DNA of 64,000 nucleotides from Phoronis australis (taxonomy: Eukaryota; Phoronida; Phoronidae), in the NCBI GenBank assembly GCA_002633005.1, contig NMRA01000287.1, positions 488,317-552,316 of the forward strand, read 5' to 3'. Below the pieces are notes generated by a model. That model ran no database searches, was not told where the DNA came from, and worked only from the letters and a program-made list of their open reading frames with translations. Below are positions 22,832 through 35,597 of this stretch, in pieces. A program made the translations under genes and the position numbers. The first letter of the stretch is position 1, and each line of letters begins with the position of its first letter.

Positions 22832-25800
22832 CGTATAGGTAACAGGTTTCGATTAAACCAAATCACTCCAAGCCCCATTCCTTTTTTCAAAACACAAGTA
22901 ATAACATATTCAATCACGTGTTTTGGAGTAAAATGGAACATTTAGACGATTTCATGAACTGGAAAACGGCGTAGTTGCGAAATGTTGATTCGCTTTCATA
23001 AAGAAGGTGACACTGTGGCTTTACGGTAAAAAAATGTGAATGCTTCTCTTTATGGACATATTTTAATGAAATTGTAAATCTTCGAGAATATTACTCTTTC
23101 ATGAGACGAGTTCTATCCCTCATAGCTCAACTTGGGACTCCTGCAATGGCAGCCTTATGCAGGACCCCAAGCAAGGCTATATAGAGTTATTGCTGTTTAC
23201 CAAACAAAACTCTTCATCGCAACCTGTGGTCTAACCAACATCACAAGAAAATTGTGATAGTGCAAGTGTCGATGCAAACTTTCAATAGCTTAAGGATTCC
23301 CCGAAAGCATAAGCTTTCATTGGTTTCGGTTTACACACAGACCACCTAGCGCAGGATACACGTCTCCCGTATGTATAAGCTTATACAGTATAATTCTAGT
23401 ACCAACCATTGCTCTTACTCCTTTCATAACCAACATCACAAGAAAATTGTGATAGTGCAAGTGTCGATGCAAACTTTCAATAGCTTAAGGATTCCCCGAA
23501 AGCATAAGCTTTCATTGGTTTCGGTTTACACACAGACCACCTAGCGCAGGATACACGTCTCCCGTATGTATAAGCTTATACAGTATAACTCTAGTACCAA
23601 CCATTGCTCTTACTCCTTTCATATCTTTTCTTTAAGGAGAACTCAGTAAAATTGTGTGCAAAGAACAGACAATGCATGCCTGACCTCTACTGTCGCGCAG
23701 AATGTCTGGAAAAGGAATCGTGCAACTGTCACCAGTCAGGTAGGGTGTTGGGTGTCACTTTTCTTGCGTCATGTGCAGCAGCAACAACGTTGACGTATTT
23801 TAGATATTATTGGCCAGAGTTATAGGCTCTGAATAACAGCAGTTGCCAGTTTGATATTTGTCTAGTACCCGCCTAATTTATGCAAGTTATCCAAAAACTA
23901 GACACTCTAGTTTGAATGCGTGCCCATTGTAAATGGGATCACACATATCTCTGGATATGATTTACAACGACTTTTAATGTTTTATGTCATTCATGAGGAA
24001 TGCAAAATATGTGAGGAAAAATAAAGTTTCTTCGCGGCAGTTGGAATAAGAGGTCACCCACAAGGAGGTTTGCGCGACTCCGTCCGCTGAATAAAATGCA
24101 ATGAACTTGTCTTAACGTGTTATTCAAACAAGCAGAGAAAGGTATGATGATGTCTTCAATTATGGGTGTTTCAAATGAGATATATTCGTGTAAAATCTAA
24201 TTTCACTTAAAGTGTTCACTCCCATGTGCCACGCATTCCGTCACTCTGGTTCGCATATTCATTGTTGTGTTCATTCCACGCCTTGTGGTTCGTCTAACGC
24301 AACTCAGTTCACAATAGACTGAAAGAACAATGCAATAGAATAGTCGCTCTCGTAAGCTTGTAACAGTAACACTCCAAACGACTACACGCCGTGATTAAAA
24401 ATGTTTTAAATATCATGACACGTAATCTAACCTATTTGACATTCTGCCGTATGGCTACGTGGCAGTAAACTTCCGGAAACAGTACCAAATTTACTTGGCC
24501 TGAAACGTCTTCGTATGTGGGTAATGACCAGAGAACCCAATTGAGAGTCAACCAATATTCCTATCTTGGTCGTAAAAATTCCGACAGTAATTTTTACCGA
24601 AAGACCCCCCCCCCAAACACAAGCACACATAAAGGCATACACACAACCAACGGTCTGCAGTATTTAAGACAAGTATAACTTTGGACATGCAGACGTAATT
24701 AAACTGTACCAAGAACATGTAATAAATTTTCGTTTGATCCAGTAAAAACCATTTGTGTTAGGGTAAAGGGTGAAATTTGATTGGTCATCAATTTCTTGAA
24801 TAAGGCATACTATAAGCATTTCAGACGCCATATTTTCTTGGAAAGGAAGTTTTGTCTGATAATCTGTTATTACACATTATCGCGTTTCTCCAACGGATGC
24901 CAATCACTCAAGCAAGTGATGGGAAGTCAGTTTTGTTTACTTTCCAATCAGACAAATAGCACCTAATCTCCTATTATTGTACCTTATAGTAGCAAAGTAT
25001 TCGGAAGTTATCCTTACACATTCGCACAAGATTTGTGCTCTTTCGCTGAAGTGAGCAAGTAGGTGACTTCAAGTGACCAAAATTTCTATTGTTTGTACTT
25101 TGCTCTGAGCTTAGGTGAATTCTTTGTCTAGTGCTTTTTCATAATCAATCGTAACTATAGCTAACGCCTGCGCATGCACTTTCAAATGTGGTGAATGTTT
25201 TATGGAGGGATTCCCCATCTTACTCTACAAACAGTCCTCTACCGAAGATTAATCTTGGCGTGACGTCATAATTTTCCTGTTTTCGGAAGCTGTTAAATTG
25301 GAACTGAGAATCAAATAATGCACACTCATAATTTTTCAAATATTTCAGATGCACAAGTAAGCATTTTAATGGATATTTCATAACACACCTTCTGTGCTAG
25401 ATGCTGTTACGAAGAAAAACTTGAGTACATTTTTTTCAGTTGGAGAATTTGGTGCAGGTAGCCTTTCCTTTCTTTGCTTCTGATATTCACGTTTGACGTC
25501 AGTGCATGTGCCATACAATTACATCTAGAACGAAAATGTCATGAATGGCCTTGGGTCAGCAAACACCATTATCTAAACGAAGACACCGTAATGTCAATGT
25601 TTTTACTGCATGGGAAACATTTTTCTTTACATTTTTTTACAAATAATTTACCAAGATAAATACAGCGGAGGTAATATCCTTTTGTTTGTTAAATTCAATG
25701 CCACATATGTCAAACGCTTTTTATGAATGTTATCATTAGAAATAAGCCACAGTTCTATTTCTAAGAACATGAGAACATTTGTTTTGAGTGTCGTCAGTAA

Positions 25801-28800
25801 CGGACCATTCAATGACAACTAGCGACCCCTATCACACAAAAATACGACACACATTAGATTGAATTTCAAAAAAAATCGATATAACGATCCACCATAACTT
25901 AAAATGAACATTAATTATTTGATGCATGTCCATGCTTGTCATTGTCAAAGAAAATTTTCAAACGTATTAAATTCAAAGTCAATGAACCTCACTTGCTGAA
26001 TATCAAGATTGACTATCTTGCATAAAATCACCTGAGGAAATGATTTATTGTAACAATCACACCTACACATTTTAGTAATATACATGTAATTATTGCCTCA
26101 ACTTGTGTAACAGAACGTCTTACACACTATGGCCGTTCTCTAGAAAGGTCAAACTCAGGTAAAACCAAGCTTTTAAACATAAGATTCAAAGGAATTGTCT
26201 GTTCAGTTGCCGTGTCGCGTGATTACGTAGCACTTCATTGTATTAATTGTTAATGGCATTCTAACCAGCTACGTGATGCTGTAGCAGTCCTTGCGTTCGC
26301 TTTCTGGTACAGATGACATCACTGCTATTTGGCACTAGCACGTGCAGTCGTGGGTTGCCCTTCGCACACGGGCCATGGCTTCAGAAATGAGACCTTCGAC
26401 CTCCCCTGCGGTCGATCATCTCAAAAGCTCGCCACATTGCACGTTTCTTTAAAGTAGTGGCTTCTATTGTTGCAAAGCTATCTGCCGTGGACAACTTTGC
26501 ACAACACAGAGAGGAACTGACCGACAATATATGTACACTCATACGGTATGATGCTGGTTCAGAGACCACAGTTCCATCGTTCCGCCACATGCACCGTAAG
26601 CAGTCATTGTACGTTGACTGCTGTCGAAACCAGTGAGATATGCGTCCATCGTATCCTATAAGGACAACCAACAATCTCTCTTCGCAAAAAGCACAAAACA
26701 CCAATCATCAGGCAGTTCTTTTCAAAAGATGATCACCCAAATGCATTATTTCAAAGCAGGAGTTGCAATCTTATCTTCCTTCACCGCAATTCGACAAACA
26801 AAATAAAAACATCCTGTATGCGATCTGGGTCATGTCCGACATCGTAAGGATGTAGCCATGGTAGAATGTGTTGATCCAACAGTTCACAGTCCAGTGCGGT
26901 CCTCTGGAAAAACAGATTTGTTCTCCGCCAGGTAGATCTTCGGTAGGTGCGAATGCATCAGGTCAGTCGTACCTAAACTGGATGGCGTTTTCGTAATCCA
27001 GGAGAACAGGCATTTCAAAAATCCGGTGTCTCAGGTACGGGAATTGTCAGGTTGCACTAGCTGTGCTGTGCTGGAATGTTATCTCTGTAATGTGTATTTG
27101 GCAGAAAATTGGAACTCACTCCTTTGATCTGTTTGTCATTATATATTAAGTTGGTGCTGTCAAGAATGGTCGTCGATGGGAGAGTTGATAGTCTTAGTCT
27201 TTCTGATACGGATTCACCCCAAATTTGATCACCTATACTGAACTTGAAGGGAAGGTTGTGCCACTCAGAGTGTCTGGAGGGCTGTGTCTTACTAAGTTTG
27301 ATAATCGTGGGTGTCTTTTGGATGAGTTTGTACAGCATTTGCTTCAGCTGTAGTGGCAGCGTCTGGAGAAGCTGCTTCTTTGGATGACGTCGTGACTGAT
27401 GAGTAGTGTTCAGAACCCTGTCACGACGGAAGACATGTTAGATGGGACCTCCGACACTCACTACGCTTCAGAATCTGAGATCTTGACAAAGTTGCGACAT
27501 TGGTTGGACCCTTTGCAGAAGAGGATTTTGTCCTTGTTGTAACCAAAGGTCAGTAGTCCCAAATGTGTAGATCAGTTGTTCCAAATTACAAGTTTGCTAC
27601 AGACAACTGCACGCTGCCATTGACAATAATTTTAAATAAACAACACATTTCTGTTTCAGTGTTCAACACGCATTCTCCGGTATTGCATCAGAGCATCAAT
27701 TCGAAATATGACGTCAAAGGAGTGGAACACGTGACCATAAAAGAAAACCACTACTTGATAATATCCAACGCGTGAGTAAATAACCTGTTATTTGTCTTCA
27801 TAGGTTCCCAGAGTTCGCAATGTCGAAACTTCTGAAGGCCCATTAGTGTAAAAATATTTTGTAAAGAACATTCGCACGACCGATTCTTGACGGGACGAAC
27901 GTCTGAACCACAAGCACAATCCTGTGTGTAGTATAGTGAGGCGTTTGGGCGATCTGTTTTAGAAGATTCTCGGTCACAAGACAGAGGCAGACCCGGAAGT
28001 GGCGTCATCCGCAAACCAGAGAAATTGGCTTTGACATCACCGTTCAATGTCAAATTTGGCCCGGAACTGACGTTATCTATTCGTGCAGGTGGAGGGTGAT
28101 AGCGTATACAATGACCACGGCGACTCGTACGTGGCGTTTTTGTGCGCAGGATAATGAACCAGACAACAGCTCTCGATATCCGTTGGAATCTCCAACCTAC
28201 TCTTGAAGGTAATCAAAATAACGTCTTCATAATGTCAGAGCATCCGGATGGCATGCATACAGTCAAGTGACTACAGAAGCCATGATGACCTAGTTTTCAC
28301 AATTCCTAGAGGTTTACTGGCGTCGTTAGGTTACCCTTGTAGCCTTTGATCGTAAATCGAAACCCCTCTCCAACACGGGTTATTTCCTGCATAAGTTTAC
28401 CTACTTAATATTTATCTGTGACGTCGGTGTTCCTTTTTCCGGTTTGCGGCTGAGGTCTGCCCTAAGTCCACTTTTAACGTACAGTATGGCGTTTGACTGC
28501 AGTACCTTTCTAACATGTCGCATAAACAATTCACTACGCTAATAGCGGGTATGTGAACTGACAGATTCAATGTTCCTGAGTGTACATTGCACTGTGAGTG
28601 ACAGGCAACATATTGCAAGTCAAATAAAAAAACCTTTATTGAGCGTGTTATTATATTACAAATGCCTCATAATATAACAAAGACAACGAGGTTTGAAAAT
28701 AGCAAAAGGCAATCCGATTTTTTGAAAATATGAAAGAAACATTTTCATTCCAACTTATTTGATGTGTTTTCTCCACGGATAACACCGTCGCAGTAACTAT

Positions 28801-31800
28801 CGACACCAAATATGATCACAAAAATGGATTAATATCCGTAATACTTAGCGCTCACCAATGTAAACAAGTGTTTTAATTAATTCTTGGTAATATGCTTTGA
28901 TTCCAATTTAGTTCTGATACGAAAATACGCACCCTACACTTGTTTTCTATCTGTCTGCAATGTAATAGCTCAGAATGGTGTTGCATGTGACGTACATGTA
29001 CACGTGAAGACGCAACACTTCTGTTAATAGCTTACAGCTCTTTATTGCAAAATCTAGACGGCGTTGCATTGAAAAATCTCTGGAATCCAATGGCTCGTGG
29101 ACATGCAGTGCTTGGAAAGGAGGCAAAACGGAAGTGTACCGATATGACCAATCGAAGCAAGAATATCTGCTGAGTCAACTCTTGGACACTGGTGACGCAA
29201 GGTGATGTTCCTTTCCAATTCACGTTATATCAATCTAAAATCAGAGGCGGATCTACGTTTTCAGTAAGGGGGGTTTAGGATTCCCGCAAAGGTCGAATCC
29301 GAGACGCGTGGCGCGGAGCGGGGTCGGGTAGCCAAATAGTGAAATTTCCTTGCATCCTGGTAAGTTTCTTGCACTTAACATGTCTCTGGAATTGTTCTTA
29401 AGATAATTTAAAACCCTTCTCGAGTTCGTCACATGAACTTTGCTCATAAGGTTCTTCAAACCATATTGGTCCACATATAGGAAATAGTCACGCTACCAGC
29501 AAAAATTTTTGTTGGAACATCTTCTTACACACACCTTTTTAACATACGAAAAGTCGCATACGAAAATGTGTGGTGTGTATACAGGGATTTAGACAACTGC
29601 CAAATATTCAAAAGCATAGAGAGCACCGACGGGGCGTAAAACTTGAATATCAGTTGATCGCGTAACAGCAGCCTCAAGTTGTTTAAGAACGAAGACCTGT
29701 ACTGTTAGTCCGGAAATAATCATGTGTTCTGTCTCGTTACGAGAAAAACTGGCGAACGATGGTGCTCTCAGCTCATTGTCTATTATTAAAAGCTACAATA
29801 AACAATTAAGTATCACTTTATTAAGCTGAATCACGTTGACAACAATTGAAAAACGTCAAATGTATCAGGAAACAAATCATCTGAAAACAGTTTTACGAAA
29901 CCAAAACATTCTGTACACCGTGGTGAAAAGATATGCAGGGGAACAGTTCGCAGAAGGACCAGATGTACACTGAGAATACACAAAAGGGCTGGCCTGGTCC
30001 GTCACGAGACCAAAAGTATACATGTGCTAATTACCCTTATAAAAATAGCCGATCTCTAGCGGGATCAAACAGTACTGGCTGAGATAAATAGTTTTACAAA
30101 GCACAATTTGGTAAAAAGCATCACTAGACTAGTTTGCCGAGGGACCAGAAGTACAACGAAACTCAATATCTAAAGAAATCAAGCTGTCCTGATCCGTAGC
30201 GAGACCTAAAGTGTACTATGCAAATATTTTTGAAGTGAAAACTTCTCTCTAGATACTTTTTAATCCCCACTGGCTGCTCAGAAGTGTATTTTACACGTCT
30301 GGTGATCAACTGCTGCGAGAGATTGTCTAGGAAGGGTTTTCGCACCGTTCTGTAGTACTCACTGGAAGAAACAAGTATTGAGTACAAATTTTACAACGCA
30401 CTAAGTGAAATAGAGTTTGGATATGAAGCAGATAGAGCCAGTGGAAATACAAACTAGAATCAGTTTCTGTGGGCTCGTGGACCCTCTGCTGCACTGGGCA
30501 AATTTGGTATGTCCAAAAATAATTTCGTTTTCATTGTAAACAAGCATAAAAAAACGACATTATATACAAACTGTGTAGAATTATAACTTATTACCTGTGT
30601 GTTTCTCCACCAACGTTAGTCCTATCCTTCTGTTGTCTAGAGTGCCGAGCTATCTGTATATCGGATTCACTGGTTTGCTCGTCTTGGAACCAGACATCTT
30701 CGATGTTTGTTCCCAACGCTTGCACTTCATCAACTGCTGTGTCAATGAGCTTGTAAGCCTCTACAATGTCAGCATCTCGTTTCGCAGCTCAGTTGGCACT
30801 AAGCCCCCTAAGGTTGCCAATTCCATTCAAAAGACTTACGCGCAACTAAATTTGATCTGTTCATCATGGACTAATTCAGACCTTGACGATGCATCCCAGG
30901 ACCTATTTGCATCTCTTGCAACTTTCGAAATAAACGTCCTAATGACTGAACGCTTGAAACTCGAGGTAATAACATCAAATAAATGCCCATGGGCATGGGC
31001 GTTTCATCGGGTGGGCCTTTCTGCGGAAATCCCCATTATAGAAGACAGCAGTTGTGCTTATTGCAAGTAGAAAGACGGCAGGTGTTGAGGTCGGCACTAG
31101 GGCTCCTTAGTAGGCCTTCTGAAGAATGCACGAGTCCCGCAAGACTTTGTTGTGAAAGTACAGCCTCCCCTCAATTTTTGGTGCTGTACACTGTTCGCGA
31201 ATGCGGTCACGGTCAATATGAGTGCCCCCTTGATCATTCCTTGTATAGACATAACTTGTTAGAGTGCATTTTCAAACAGATTGACTCGCGACCAGACCAC
31301 GGCGCCGCCACAATAGCAATTCTTCGGAAAACGAGTTTTTTTCAAAAGTATTACATGTACATGTACATGTACACCGTATGATATTGCGCAAGACAACTTT
31401 ACTATACACCAGCTAAGTTCGAGTTACAAACGTGTGGTTCGTAATAGCATGACACTGCACGAAAGATGAGGGAAAAAACGTTGCACGTCAAGTCGTCTGA
31501 ATGTCAGGGTTGCGGCACCACAGTATTTCCCCTAATCAAATCAAAATATATCGTAGTGTAAAGAAGCTAATTACCTAAAGAAATCAGCTATAGAGCTGCT
31601 CTTTCAGGGTTGGATCCACCTAAAATGCTTGGCTACTTCAAAGGTGTCGACGGAAGCGCAAGTTTTGCCGATGAGCCACGAAGACTCGAAATGCGTTGGT
31701 TTTCATAACAGCAATTCACAATGCAAAAAATTATATTTTCAGAATGAAACCTCGCCCCTCAATTTTTTCCAAGTTGGTTTATTTGGGGTTTACACACTCT

Positions 31801-34800
31801 GGCCTTGCCGTTTTTGTTTTGATGGAGACGTTTTTGTTTTTTTTATCTTTGGGTCCTGGCCCAGGGGTGTTTAAACACCCTGAAAGCCCCTAAGGTAGAT
31901 CGGCCACTGAAAATCATGCAACACGTCAGTCAAAGACAAATAACTTGCCAATCATTATACCGCCTGTGTGTATTAAACGTGCAGGTTAATACCTTTGATC
32001 GTCATCATGCCGATAATATACCGTTGTACATGTACAATTTCTTAGAGAAGTCACAGGTGAATGGGGTGCCTATATTTCCATGGGCGACGAAACGTAGGGG
32101 GCTGGGAGGGTGGCGTTGTAGGCCCCACTTTTTTCATAGAACATGGGCGGTGCTCCACACTGGGCCTGGGGGCTATAGCCCCGCACATTTTTTTATGCTG
32201 CGACGCCCATGGTTTCTATTAGTCCGATTCAGCTCAGAAATGAGATCGCAAGTTAGCCATTCCAAAAGTACATGTAGGTGAGTAGTCCATTGCATTTGTT
32301 CTTTCTCCGCAACCGAAAAGAGTAGAATTCGAGACACGTCTGTTTCAGATCTATCGAAACGTTTGTTACCAACGACGACCACTTTTTAGTTGTGACAACA
32401 GACCAAATTTATGACACAGAATCGGGATTCACATGGAGCGACCAAGGTCAAATATGTCTTTATAAATATGACAGGCAATCAGGTAATGTATATATCAATG
32501 TAAAAATCAAATATTTAGGAAATTAGCAAACAGCCAGACAACATTTTTTTCATTTAATCTGAAGTCCAATTGCAACAATCTATTAAAAATGGAAAAGAAC
32601 ACAAGAACGTAGATTGACTGCTCGCGCTGTACGTGGCGTTTATTGACAGGTAGTGGAAACAATATTCAGTGGACACATGGAGATACTGGAAACCTTTCAA
32701 TCGCTTCCTTTTATTGTCTTAGTGTTGACACTTAAACATTACATCTACGTTGCCTTGGTCAAGTAGATATGACGCCATGTTGAAGCAGAAGCAACATCAA
32801 ATAGTTGTGTTAAAGCGAAGGTAACCTTTTTCATGTCATTTTTACCAAAAGAAGGTTCGATGGCTATACCAGACGTTTTCCACTTAATTACAGCTTCACC
32901 TAATTTAATTAATTATTCGTTCTCTACTCCGGAAGTGACGTTTTGGGAGGCAAGAGTTTCGCGCCAATTTCTTTTCATTATAGTGTGACTGTGAGAACTG
33001 TCAAGTTAGTCATTGTTCTACCTCGGTTGTGATATGTTCGGTAGTCGTTTCCTTTTGTTTAAAAGTCAGTCAACATGCCACACTGTTGCTGTGCACCGGG
33101 ACGTACTCAATATGGCCCAAAGCCCGTAAACAGCCTCCCGTTCAGTAGCGTTAGGACCTCTCTAAAAAGCAAGGCTTCACGGGAATACGCGAGATATTGC
33201 CGTGTATTTTAAATGAGAACACGTGAAATTGACTAGATTTTAGCTAGATCCTAGCGTAGATCCTAGCGTCTACTGAACGCACGCCAACCCAGCTGCAATT
33301 TTGAGTTGTTGGAGTGAATACAGGCCCAGTGAAGAGTACAGTTCGTCGTTCAATGAACAGATCGGTGAGCCAAACTTTGATAAGATAATTGCGGACTTGC
33401 CTAAAGGATTGGAGCTATTTAGAAGGTGCTAGGTGTGTGGCAAGGGAGTCACACGCCGGGGTGTAAGCAGTTTGTGTGCTCAGGTGACTATCCAGTGGGA
33501 GTGTGTCGAGGGATACTTGGGCAAGTGGGGCAGTTGTTCCTCTGTCCGTGAGACCACAATGAGTACATCCCGGTACGCAGCAACAGTGTCGCATGTTGAC
33601 TGACTCGTAAACAAAAGCAAACGACGATCGAATGTATCACAACCGGGGTAGGTTAATGACTGACTCGACAGCTCTCACAGTCAGACCATATGAAAAGAAA
33701 TTGGAGTTAAATTCTTGCCTCCCGAAGCGTCACTTCCGGAATAGAGAACGAATAATTAATCAAAGTACGAAAATCTGTAATTAACTAACCTTATTTTTGC
33801 TAAAAAGGACATGAAAAAAGTTGCATTCGCCTTTAAATCTGTGTTTATTCGACTGCTGTATATAGGTATATTCGACCTGCATCAAAACATCTCAGCCACA
33901 GGTATCTTATCAAGCTGCTTGCACAGTAGTATCCATGGTGACATCTTTTTGGGCCTGTCTCAACGCACCAATGGCAGTTCACAGTTTTACACCACCACAA
34001 CCATCTACAAGTGGTTTCCAGTGGGACAGAGATTGAAACGTTCTGGTATCGTTGAGGTATGACAATTACATTAGCCGTACTCATAAAATACGTCAGGTCA
34101 ATGAACTAATGTGCCTATTTAGCAAACTGATTAAAATTTCTAATAAGCATTTGTAGAACTGTAGGTGACGTCATAAAATTACCAAGATAATGTTAGAATG
34201 GCTTCGTGACATGATATCATACAAATGGTTCATTGATACAAGTGAAACTAACACAGTTCCCAAGATGTTATTTTATGTTTCACTTTTGCACGTGGTAAAA
34301 ATACCCCTTTTGTGACTTTTGTGAAAACATCTAACCAATAGATTGCGAAAGGCGAAAGCAAAACATGATTTAAAATATTCGAAGCATAGTTTGAAAAGTT
34401 TTATTTTGAATATTGATAACCAAAGAACTTTGGTCGTGTTATTCATACCGTTGTTTAATACGAATGTTCTTTGCTTTTTGATTAATTTTAATTGCATGTA
34501 CATGTATCACTGGACAATTCACTTGACGTCAATAGTTTAATCAATTCCATATTGTTAACAATATCAGAAAATATATTATTTTGCTGAATATTAATAAAAA
34601 AAAGCCAAAGTTTTGTACATGGGAAAATGGCAGGACATTCAATAACATTAGCATTAACCATAATCTATCTGTATGACTAAATAACGTTTCAAAAAAAGGT
34701 TGCATTTTATTCTCAATTCCGATTCCACCACGTCTAGCCGAATGTCGTCACCGGGAAACAATCACGGGTCTTATCCGGTTGACCCGGGTCAACTGGCAAA

Positions 34801-35515
34801 GACAGTGCAGTGCCGCCATTAGAACTGTGGGTATAAGTACTCATGAGCATAAACGCTCTTCTACTTGTTTGTGACTAGATTTTGCGCTTTTCCCACAAAA
34901 CCAGTGTACATGGTTGTGCTAACAAAAAGATTGTACGACGACTGCTGTCTTTGTGGTGCAATCAGCAGCCTCGTTTTCCCAATCCACCTGAGTTTATCCC
35001 ACAATTTCTGATATCGAGAAAAACATTTAATAACAACAATCTACTTCTGATACGCTCACGATTTTTAACTTTTGTCCGAACAATTAGGATCTCTATCTGC
35101 CTTGTGGCAGCGATCTCGCGTGAGCGAAATCTTTGAAAGTGCCCTATATGGCAAATGAGAGGACACTTACAGCAATTCTTCACTACATCAAAATCATAGA
35201 GGACGCTAAACCATTGTTTTCCTGTGTAATTTTCCTAGGTGCCGTATTCATTAGGATGCGTCTTGTTTGATGAAGACGGGGTCACTTATGGCTACTTTGC
35301 GCCAAACGCCACAAGCGGGTTTAATCACAGCATGACTCATGTGTTACGCAAAATGGACTACAAGGCAGTGACAAACGGTGAATACACTGTCTGTAGCACG
35401 GTTATTCGTTAGAATATATTTGTCATTTTCTGTACCCCTTTGTAATGTGCGTGTGTGTGTTTGTGAGTGTGTGTTTGTACGCTTAAGGGTATGCGTGCAC
35501 ACCCGCGCGCGTGTT

Positions 35516-35554
<39 letters not shown>

Positions 35555-35565
35555 ATGTGTGTGTT

Positions 35566-35597
<32 letters not shown>

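Noticed and set aside
26381-27338. Minus frames resembling a possible integrase fragment ([11 protein letters not shown])
   Set aside because: Only one short motif is suggestive; flanking codons do not match an integrase core and stops interrupt.
28088-28120. Alternative exon after CTATTCGTGCAG
   Set aside because: In the phase required by exon 3 it gives no EAR sequence, whereas the acceptor at 28149 gives xIRWN in phase.
30597-31070. 157-codon plus-strand open frame
   Set aside because: The antisense strand has the recognisable hAT/P52rIPK-like sequence; the plus frame is its shadow.
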